Shown piece by piece: positions 5,641-11,108 of a stretch of 11,108 nucleotides of DNA. The notes below the pieces were generated by a model. It did not search any database. It was not told the DNA's origin and was given only the letters and a program-made list of their open reading frames with translations. The position numbers were made by a program, and so were the translations under genes. Where the stretch lies: the NCBI GenBank assembly GCA_029266795.1, contig JAQSWE010000053.1:1-11108 (forward strand), given 5' to 3'. How positions within the stretch are numbered: position 1 is the stretch's first letter; every line of letters starts with the position of its first letter. The stretch comes from Alphaproteobacteria bacterium (GTDB lineage: Bacteria; Pseudomonadota; Alphaproteobacteria; Micavibrionales; UBA2020).

Positions 5641-7760
5641 CAGCTTCCTCCCGCAAGACGAAGGAAGAAGTAACCGACAAGGCATAGCGATGCGAGCGAC
5701 GCGGAAAAGACCATCGCCACCTGCCGGCCGGATGACTTGCCGAAACTGCCGCGGCGTTTCAGCTGCTGCTCGATCTGCAGGCGTTCCCGCACCAGCCCGC
5801 CGAATTCGCGGCGCGCCAGCACGAACCGCTGCACGTCATCCTGCACCAGCGCTGCATTGTCGATGAGGTCGAGGATACTGGCGAGGTTACCGTCATTCGC
5901 AAGCTTGTTCATGCGCTTGTTCAACTCCGTGCGCAGGTCGCGGTCGTTAAAGCGCTCGATTGCGGGCGCCAGCATGGAAATCAGCCAGCCGCCCACGCCC
6001 GGCACGGGGCCGGTGTTAAAGCGCCGCTGGATGGCGGCCAGCGTGCGCGCGACGCCGACAAGATGGTATCCGCGGTCGCGGGAAATCACATGTCCCAGAT
6101 GCGGGTCGATCATTTTCGGCTCGCGCACAGAAATAAACGCCATCATATGGCGGTCGAGGATGCTTTCAGGCCGGTTCGGTTTCTTTGCGATATCTTCCAG
6201 CGCCAGCAACAGGCTGCCCGGCCCCAACACCACGTAATTGAGCAATAGCGGGCTCATGCAGACGACTTCCGTGTCCAGCATGTACAACACGCGCTCGATC
6301 CCGTAGACGGGCATTTTCTGGACGAGGAAATTGCGGCACTTTTCGTAGAGGGTGATGATGGTGGTCGCGTCCTGCAGTTCGTCGAAGCGCTGCTGCACCC
6401 ATGTCGTGAACATCTGCGTTGCGATCATCTCGGCATGGGCCTGCACTTCGTCCTGCCGCGACATGGCCTCCGCCAGCGCAACGCCGAGGCCGGTCGGAAA
6501 AATCGCAAGCCCCTTGTAGCGCACCGGCGCGCGCGGGTCGAGCGCCATGCAGATGGCCGCCACGATGCGCTCGCGGCTCGATCCTTTTTCCTTCTCCCAA
6601 ACTTTTTCGAGCCGCGTTTCCAGCTCTTTGTCCTCGAAATTGCGCTTGATCCACTGTGTGAACTGGTCTTTTTCCAGCACCGACGCCGCCTCCAGCGGAT
6701 AGGCGGAGAAAGCCGCCGAGACGGAGCGCAAATCCCAGAATTTTTCATCGCGAAACAGGAAAGGGCGCGCGGCCTTCACCGGCACATATTGCGGCTTCGA
6801 GTTGATGCGCCGCCCTTCCGCCCAGCGCAGCGCCTCGTCGAGATCCCAGCGCTGCGATTCATCGTCGTTGAGCACGCCGCGCAGGAAATCGCCAATGCCC
6901 CCCGGCAGCCGGTCGCCGCCGGTCGCGAAATTGAGCGAGCCGCTTTGCATCTTCGCATTCGTGATCTGCAATGTCGTCTTGCCGGTAGCAAGGTTCACGC
7001 CGCGCACCACTTGCGCGACGCAGATGCCGAGCGCATAGAGGTCATCCTTCATCGACCCCTGCCCGCGCCCCGATGCCTGCGCCATGCCGCGCTCGATCGT
7101 TTCGTACAGCGGATGCAGGCGGAAAAAGGCAGCGGTCGACAGGCATTCCCCCAGCACGACGGATTCCGAACCCGTGGCGCCGGTCATGAACATGTTATCG
7201 AGGCTGATCGCGCCATGCATCATGTCGGCGCGGCGGAATTCCTGCAGAACGTTCAGGATGGGATGGATCAGCGCCGGGATCAGGCGCTCCTCATGCAGGC
7301 GTAGCGGCTTTGCATCCGGCGTTTCCATCATCTTGCGCCCGCCGGGCGCCTCGAAGACCAGCGCCAGCTTCTGGCGACCTTCGGGTTTCCAATCGATGAT
7401 GCCGGCCTCGACCAATTTCAGCAGATGGGGGCTGCGGATGGCTTTATAGGATGCGATGTTGGTGACGCGCGGCACGCGGCTGTTTCGGCAGAGAAGCGCG
7501 AACTGCTCGCCACCCGACCGGCGGTCTTTCGCGTCGAAGGCCTGCGTGGCGACGGAGGCGAGATCGGGACGGCTCTGGTCCGGAAAAATTTCAATGTCCT
7601 GCCCCACCATGACGCGCCCGTCGGCGGTGGTGGAAGACAGTATAGAAAAATATCCGATCTGCGATTTCGGCTGTGTGCGTTTCTCCGCACTCAAGGCGCC
7701 GGAATCATCATCGGTGTCGTCTGGCGACTCCATGGTGTTCCCCATTATCCCCGCCCCCAT
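5640..7760 (-). CDS. Tail-anchored protein-kinase-like protein (probable pseudokinase)
   Basis: A 706-residue cytoplasmic protein ending in one transmembrane helix (about 681-700, followed by RLAGGS), so probably tail-anchored. Residues about 50-320 follow the order of a Ser/Thr kinase fold: a beta3-like EQFALLC (85-91) without the ATP-binding lysine; HGAISLDN (182-189) where HRDLKxxN is expected, with Gly in place of Arg and no catalytic Asp; VVLGECLS (201-208) in place of DFG; DDLYALG (239-245) matching the helix F motif; and a late RWDLDEAL (304-311). The fold is thus suggested while all three catalytic landmarks are lost. Residues 330-660 are mostly helical with no recognised domain. The first 30 residues are acidic and polar. 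M6 (7745) and M10 (7733) are alternative starts; M10 is preceded by GGGGA. It is coupled by TGATG to the small membrane protein downstream. The pseudokinase call is motif-based. Confidence 0.75.
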   Translation of the reverse strand: MGAGIMGNTMESPDDTDDDSGALSAEKRTQPKSQIGYFSILSSTTADGRVMVGQDIEIFPDQSRPDLASVATQAFDAKDRRSGGEQFALLCRNSRVPRVTNIASYKAIRSPHLLKLVEAGIIDWKPEGRQKLALVFEAPGGRKMMETPDAKPLRLHEERLIPALIHPILNVLQEFRRADMMHGAISLDNMFMTGATGSESVVLGECLSTAAFFRLHPLYETIERGMAQASGRGQGSMKDDLYALGICVAQVVRGVNLATGKTTLQITNAKMQSGSLNFATGGDRLPGGIGDFLRGVLNDDESQRWDLDEALRWAEGRRINSKPQYVPVKAARPFLFRDEKFWDLRSVSAAFSAYPLEAASVLEKDQFTQWIKRNFEDKELETRLEKVWEKEKGSSRERIVAAICMALDPRAPVRYKGLAIFPTGLGVALAEAMSRQDEVQAHAEMIATQMFTTWVQQRFDELQDATTIITLYEKCRNFLVQKMPVYGIERVLYMLDTEVVCMSPLLLNYVVLGPGSLLLALEDIAKKPNRPESILDRHMMAFISVREPKMIDPHLGHVISRDRGYHLVGVARTLAAIQRRFNTGPVPGVGGWLISMLAPAIERFNDRDLRTELNKRMNKLANDGNLASILDLIDNAALVQDDVQRFVLARREFGGLVRERLQIEQQLKRRGSFGKSSGRQVAMVFSASLASLCLVGYFFLRLAGGS

Positions 7761-7777
7761 TTTACGGACATATGGTT

Positions 7778-7799
7778 AGGAATTTATTAAATAATTCCT
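7778..7799. promoter_or_regulatory. 22-bp interrupted palindrome upstream of the pseudokinase gene
   Basis: AGGAATT and AATTCCT flank an 8-nt AT-only centre. The site lies 18-39 nt before the upstream-most start codon, where it could be an operator or a leader hairpin. A possible but weak minus-strand promoter (TTGGCG, then an AT-rich -10 region) overlaps it. Confidence 0.4.
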
Positions 7800-7883
7800 G
7801 TGCAGAGATTCCGCCAAATACCTGTTTTTTCCCGACATTGAATTGCGAGTGAGAACGCTTCTTATTTATGAAAAAATTGTTAA

Positions 7884-7911
7884 TTGACCTGCGCTATACT
7901 GGAAGTATAAC
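7884..7911 (+). promoter_or_regulatory. Sigma70-type promoter for a plus-strand small RNA
   Basis: TTGACC (7884-7889) and TATAAC (7906-7911) are separated by 16 nt, and each matches its consensus at 5 of 6 positions. No protein gene lies downstream on this strand before the terminator at 8012-8044. The inverted repeat TATACT-GGA-AGTATA (7895-7909) overlaps the -10, so a repressor could bind here. The predicted start is near 7918. Confidence 0.6.
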
Positions 7912-7917
7912 TTATCC

Positions 7918-8045
7918 ATAACGAGAGCAGAGCACACAGAAATTCGGTTCTCTTACACTTTAGTGATCTTCACTTACACACATAAGCACCCGAGACGTTA
8001 AAGTGTTTCAGAAAAGGGCCCGGTCTTGACCACCGGGCCCTTTTT
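7918..8045 (+). ncRNA. Candidate small regulatory RNA (about 128 nt)
   Basis: Transcription from the promoter at 7884-7911 would run to the strong terminator ending near 8045. The stretch has no ATG-started ORF; the only short frame starts at a GTG without a ribosome site and would give 12 codons. It contains paired elements: ACACTTTA (7955-7962) with TAAAGTGT (7999-8006), and within that AGTGA (7962-7966) with TCACT (7970-7974), then the GC-rich terminator stem. No known family (6S, SRP RNA, tmRNA) was recognised by eye. The boundaries are predicted from promoter and terminator only. Confidence 0.5.
8012..8044. terminator. Bidirectional intrinsic terminator
   Basis: AAAAGGGCCCGGT (8012-8024) pairs with ACCGGGCCC plus T-run (8032-8044) around a 7-nt loop. 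It has T-runs on both strands. On the minus strand it ends the aldehyde dehydrogenase gene (stop at 8066). On the plus strand it would end the candidate small RNA. Confidence 0.92.
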
Positions 8046-8065
8046 ACGTCTGCAGGCTCGTTTTA

Positions 8066-9559
8066 TCAAAGGCCGCCGAGGCTCAGCAGCTTGATCTCGA
8101 GATAATCTTCAATCCCGTATTTCGATCCTTCGGTGCCGATGCCCGATTGTTTCCAGCCGCCGAAGGGCGCTTGTGCCGCGACAATCGCGACGCTGTTCAC
8201 GCCGACCATGCCGTATTCCAAAGCCTCGCCGACGCGCCAGATGCGCGCCATGTTGTTGGAATAGAAATAAGCGGCGAGACCGTATTCGGTATCGTTCGCC
8301 ATCTTGATGACGTCATCATCTGTCTTGAACTTGAACAGCGGCGCGAGCGGGCCGAAGGTTTCTTCGCGGAAGAATTTCATCTCGGTCGTCGCATCGCGCA
8401 CGACGGTGGGCTCGAAGAATGACTCGCCCAGTTTATGGCGCTTGCCACCGGTCGTCACCTTGCCGCCTTTTTGTGTGGCATCGGTTAGGTGCTGCTCGAC
8501 TTTTTCCATGCCCTTGACGTTAATCATCGGGCCGATCTCCACCCCCTCCTCCAGCCCGTTGCCGACTTTCATTTTCGCGACGGCTTCGGTGAATTTCTGG
8601 GCGAAGGCGTCATAGATGCCCTCCTGCACGAAGATGCGGTTCGCGCAGACGCAAGTCTGTCCGGCATTGCGGAATTTCGACGCAATCGCGCCCGTCACCG
8701 CCGCATCGATATCGGCATCATCGAACACGATAAAGGGCGCATTGCCGCCGAGCTCCATCGAAACTTTTTTCACGCTGGCCGCGCATTGTGTTAGCAAAAT
8801 CTTGCCGACGGCGGTTGAGCCCGTGAAGCTGAGTTTCTTGACCGTCGGGTTATCCGTCATTTCCTTGCCAATCGGCTGCGCCTCGCCGATCACGATATTC
8901 AGCACGCCTTTCGGAATGCCCGCACGCTCCGCGAGTTCCGCGAGCGCAAGCGCGGAGAACGGCGTGAATTCGGATGGTTTCATCACAACGGTGCAGCCGG
9001 CCGCGAGCGCGGGCCCGGTCTTGCGCGTAATCATGGACGACGGGAAATTCCACGGCGTGATCATCGCGCAAACGCCGACCGGCTGTTTCAGCGTGACAAG
9101 GCGGTGCGTCTTGTTATGCGTCGGGATCACGTCGCCATAAACGCGGCGGCCCTCTTCGGCCATCCAGACGACGTAATCGATGCCGCTCTGGATTTCCGCT
9201 TTTGCCTGCGCGAGCGGCTTGCCCTGCTCGGTGGTCAGGATTTTTGCAAGGTCGTCGATATTCTCCAGCTGCAGGTCGGCCCATTTCTTCAGGATCTTCG
9301 CGCGGTCCGCTGCCAGCATCGTCTTCCAGCCCTCGAGCGCCTTTGACGCCGCATCGATGGCTTTCTTCGTTTCCGCAGCGCCCATGTTGGGGATCGTGCC
9401 GATGATGTCGCCGGTTGCGGGGTTGTTCACCTCCAGTATCCGCCCGCCCTCCGCAGCTGTCCACGCGCCGTCGATATAGCCAAGCTGCCGGAACAGCTTG
9501 CTGTCCTTCAGGTTCAACTGGGCTACCACATCGATGATCTGTACTGCTGCGCCGGGCAT
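8066..9559 (-). CDS. gabD: NAD(P)-dependent succinate-semialdehyde dehydrogenase family protein
   Basis: A 497-residue cytosolic aldehyde dehydrogenase, full length for the family. It would oxidise succinate semialdehyde to succinate with NAD(P)+, the last step of GABA degradation. Visible motifs are TPWNFPSSMITRKTGPALAAG (168-188) with N171 and the SSADH-typical Arg, the cofactor-binding KPSE (194-197), FTGSTAVG (245-252), the general base in MELGGNAPF (E269), and the nucleophile in FRNAGQTCVCANR (C303, with C305 close by as in SSADH enzymes). The C-terminus carries APFGGWKQSGIGTEGSKYG and then GIEDYLEIK, typical of GabD. The start at 9559 is supported by AAGGAGA about 6 nt upstream. The gene is monocistronic, with a strong terminator after it and divergent genes before it. 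No gabT or other GABA gene is in view, so related semialdehyde substrates are possible. Confidence 0.9.
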   Translation of the reverse strand: MPGAAVQIIDVVAQLNLKDSKLFRQLGYIDGAWTAAEGGRILEVNNPATGDIIGTIPNMGAAETKKAIDAASKALEGWKTMLAADRAKILKKWADLQLENIDDLAKILTTEQGKPLAQAKAEIQSGIDYVVWMAEEGRRVYGDVIPTHNKTHRLVTLKQPVGVCAMITPWNFPSSMITRKTGPALAAGCTVVMKPSEFTPFSALALAELAERAGIPKGVLNIVIGEAQPIGKEMTDNPTVKKLSFTGSTAVGKILLTQCAASVKKVSMELGGNAPFIVFDDADIDAAVTGAIASKFRNAGQTCVCANRIFVQEGIYDAFAQKFTEAVAKMKVGNGLEEGVEIGPMINVKGMEKVEQHLTDATQKGGKVTTGGKRHKLGESFFEPTVVRDATTEMKFFREETFGPLAPLFKFKTDDDVIKMANDTEYGLAAYFYSNNMARIWRVGEALEYGMVGVNSVAIVAAQAPFGGWKQSGIGTEGSKYGIEDYLEIKLLSLGGL

Positions 9560-9590
9560 GGAAAGTCTCCTTTGATTTGATACCGGATAA

Positions 9591-9602
9591 GATAGTCCTA
9601 TC
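9591..9602. promoter_or_regulatory. Short palindrome in the divergent intergenic region
   Basis: GATAG-TC-CTATC lies 32 nt upstream of the aldehyde dehydrogenase start, in the 155-bp gap shared with the divergent ATPase operon. It could be an operator for either. No convincing promoter hexamers were found for either direction in 9560-9714. Confidence 0.25.
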
Positions 9603-9714
9603 CCGCCCGAAGGGGAAGGTGGCGCAAAAACAGCTCGATTTTACAAGGCGATAACCCTTATTTAATCGTTTTCTGTAAAAATATGACCATCATATATGAA
9701 AGGATGCCGGGTTC

Positions 9715-10332
9715 TTGCTGCACGAGAAACTGACAGAAATGCTCGACAGGGCGGCGACGGATAACGCCACCAAGCTGCACCAGTTCATCGTCGGGCCTGC
9801 GGGTTCGGGACGCACGACGCAGGCGGCTGCCTATGCCGCCGAACTGATCGCGCGCGGCTTCGCCAACCAGACGCGCAGCCGCAAGGATTTTGCAACCGTA
9901 TCTTTCGACAATCCCGGTGATGTCAGCGCGGTAACGAAGCTGATGGGCGAGGCTGCGGGCGGCGTACTGATCGTCGATCATTTCAAGCCGCGCCACGACA
10001 TCGAAGACGGCCAAAAACTGCTGCACAACCGTCTTGTACGCGCGATTGACCAGCAAACGACAACCGTTGTTTTCATCTCGACCCCGGCCGACCTGGCCGA
10101 AGCCCTGCGCAATATGCCGGAAATATCCCAGCGGCTGCGCACCACCATCAACATGCCGAAAACGTTCAGCCCCGATGAAATCGCCGCCTATCACCATGAC
10201 CTGAAAGAAGGCGACCGCATCCGCCAGCGCATCGCGGAATGGAAAGCCGCACGCGACGAGGATTTGCGCCCGAAAGAACGCCATGCTGCGCCCCAGACCG
10301 CGCGCTTCGTGAAACCGGCAGGAGGCGCGTAA
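9715..10332 (+). CDS. Small AAA+-like P-loop protein, copy 1 (degenerate Walker motifs)
   Basis: A 205-residue protein with the order of elements of a minimal AAA+ domain resembling the CbbX/SpoVK group. The P-loop is GPAGSGRTT (27-35), with Arg in place of the usual Lys. The Walker B segment is GGVLIVDHF (82-90), with His in place of the catalytic Glu. A sensor-1-like VVFIST (118-123) and QRLRTTINMP (139-148), in the position of the arginine-finger region, follow. The C-terminus ends in RIAEWKAARDEDLRP then APQTARFVKP, shared with copy 2. The start is TTG at 9715: the frame is closed by a stop at 9697, no ATG precedes residue 9, and alignment with copies 2 and 3 (P-loop Gly at residue 27 versus 28) supports it. 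The changed residues suggest weak or no ATP hydrolysis, perhaps a regulatory subunit. Its cellular role is unknown. Confidence 0.8.
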   Translation: MLHEKLTEMLDRAATDNATKLHQFIVGPAGSGRTTQAAAYAAELIARGFANQTRSRKDFATVSFDNPGDVSAVTKLMGEAAGGVLIVDHFKPRHDIEDGQKLLHNRLVRAIDQQTTTVVFISTPADLAEALRNMPEISQRLRTTINMPKTFSPDEIAAYHHDLKEGDRIRQRIAEWKAARDEDLRPKERHAAPQTARFVKPAGGA

Positions 10333-10947
10333 ATGGCTTTGCTGCCCGAACTGCAGGCCTCGGCAGACCGCGCAACACCCGGCGATTTCAGCGGGCTGCA
10401 CCAGATGCTGCTCGGCCCCTCCCCCTCCGGCAAGACGACGCAGGTGCGCGAATACATCGAGGCGTTGCGCGAAAAGAACGTGCTGACCAAAACATCGATG
10501 TTCGCGAGCGCCGCGCATTGGCGCGACAGCGACTGGCAGTCGGTTGCGGATGCCTTCGAGCACGCTAAGGGCAGCATCCTTGTCCTCGACGAGCTTGAAA
10601 AGGCAGATGCCCGCATTCAGCAAATGGTCGCGCACAAGATGGTCAAGGCGATGAGTGACAATGACACACTCATCGTGGTAACGGGTGCCGTGTCGCTCGA
10701 AAACCTCAAGGACCTCGATCCCGGCCTCACGTCACGCCTGAACCCGCCCATTATCCTGACGCATAAATTCACGACGGACGACATCGAGCAATACAAGATC
10801 GACAAGACAAGCGCCATCAATGCCAAACCGCCCACGGATCCACGCATCGCCGAATGGCGCGCGGCAAAGGATGCCGATCTCCGGCCACGCCACCGTTTCA
10901 CAGCGCCAAATACGGCGCGGTTTACAAAAGCGCCGGTGAAGCCATGA
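10333..10947 (+). CDS. Small AAA+-like ATPase, copy 2 (intact Walker motifs)
   Basis: A 204-residue homologue of the preceding gene, with an intact P-loop GPSPSGKTT (28-36) and Walker B ILVLDELEK (82-90; D86, E87). A sensor-1-like segment LIVVTGAVS (113-121) and DPGLTSRLNPPIIL (129-142) follow, with R135 a candidate arginine finger. The tail RIAEWRAAKDADLRP (171-185) then APNTARFTK (191-199) matches copy 1. The ATG directly follows the TAA of copy 1, and AGGAGG (10320-10325) is well placed 7 nt before it. Its own stop overlaps the start of copy 3 as ATGA. The protein is much shorter than typical AAA+ enzymes and lacks an obvious extra domain or membrane segment, so it probably works as an oligomer with its neighbours on an unseen partner. 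Function is not recognised. Confidence 0.85.
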   Translation: MALLPELQASADRATPGDFSGLHQMLLGPSPSGKTTQVREYIEALREKNVLTKTSMFASAAHWRDSDWQSVADAFEHAKGSILVLDELEKADARIQQMVAHKMVKAMSDNDTLIVVTGAVSLENLKDLDPGLTSRLNPPIILTHKFTTDDIEQYKIDKTSAINAKPPTDPRIAEWRAAKDADLRPRHRFTAPNTARFTKAPVKP

Positions 10948-11108
10948 CTCTCGCACCCGAATTACAGCGCGCCGTCGATATTGCCGATGCCTTCGACAAG
11001 CGCGGCACCAGCCAGGCGATCCTCGGTCCCTCCCCGTCCGGCAAGACGACGATGGCGATTGAATATGCTGAAAGCCTGAAACAGAAAGGCGTCAGCGACA
11101 CGATCATG
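10944..11108 (+). CDS. Small AAA+-like ATPase, copy 3 (partial at window edge)
   Basis: The first 55 codons of a third homologue are present and the frame is open at the window end. The N-terminus MTLAPELQRAVD resembles MALLPELQASAD of copy 2. The P-loop GPSPSGKTT lies at residues 28-36, exactly as in copy 2, so it is probably an active-type copy. The ATG overlaps the stop of copy 2 by 4 nt (ATGA), indicating coupling. A weak GGTGAAG ribosome site precedes it. The operon evidently continues to the right. Confidence 0.82.
   Translation, partial: MTLAPELQRAVDIADAFDKRGTSQAILGPSPSGKTTMAIEYAESLKQKGVSDTIM

Noticed and set aside
5638..5685. An upstream ATG giving the small membrane protein 15 extra residues.
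   Set aside because: It lies within the end of the pseudokinase gene without a good ribosome site; the ATG at 5640 has GGAGG and a TGATG junction.
9640..9698. Possible plus-strand promoters for the ATPase operon (TTTACA then TAATCG, or TATATG near 9693).
   Set aside because: The hexamers match poorly at proper spacing, and the second would leave almost no leader before the TTG start.
9683..9739. ATG codons at 9683, 9696 and 9704 as starts of the first ATPase gene.
   Set aside because: All are out of frame with the P-loop protein; the in-frame ATG at 9739 would remove the N-terminal segment shared with copies 2 and 3.
9658..10635. A 325-codon open frame on the minus strand opposite the small ATPase genes.
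   Set aside because: It lies antisense to two genes with clear P-loop motifs, paralogy and ribosome sites. Its product has no recognisable features and it has the look of a GC-bias shadow frame.

Overview
The window looks like chromosomal DNA of a free-living alphaproteobacterium. Three things point there: a Tad/Flp pilus locus of the CpaA-TadE-TadG kind, moderately GC-rich coding sequence, and TTAA-N7-TTAA boxes of the CtrA type in front of the pilus transcription units. No genus can be named from the sequence alone.

Positions 1-5184 hold part of the Tad (tight adherence) pilus locus, all on the minus strand, in three transcription units. (i) A 50-residue Flp pilin (597-749) is followed by the prepilin peptidase CpaA/TadV (1-525); this unit probably continues past the left edge. 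(ii) A second, paralogous 50-residue Flp pilin (930-1082) stands alone and has its own terminator. (iii) TadE (4466-5023), a second TadE/TadF-like minor pilin (3904-4452) and a large TadG-like von Willebrand A protein (1385-3910) form a tightly packed operon that ends in a strong hairpin terminator. Each unit has a CtrA-like box at nearly the same distance from a -10-like hexamer, which suggests cell-cycle co-regulation. The TadG protein carries about 350 extra residues inside its vWA domain, made of three module front halves followed by three back halves.

Positions 5185-7760 hold a two-gene, translationally coupled minus-strand unit. It encodes a tail-anchored protein-kinase-like protein that lacks the catalytic residues (a pseudokinase) and a small multi-pass membrane protein of unknown function. 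They lie directly upstream of the TadEFG operon, but a pilus role is only inferred.

Positions 7761-8065 have no protein gene. On the plus strand there is a good sigma70-type promoter (TTGACC-N16-TATAAC), about 128 nt of sequence with internal pairing and no convincing ORF, and a strong hairpin terminator. This is a candidate unannotated small RNA, convergent with the next gene and sharing its terminator.

Positions 8066-9559 (minus) encode a full-length succinate-semialdehyde-dehydrogenase-like aldehyde dehydrogenase (GabD type). Divergent from it, 9715-11108 (plus) carries three tandem, homologous, very small AAA+-like ATPases in an overlapping operon. The first has degenerate Walker motifs, the second has intact motifs, and the third is cut by the window edge. 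Their function is not recognised. No tRNA, rRNA, CRISPR array or insertion sequence was seen.
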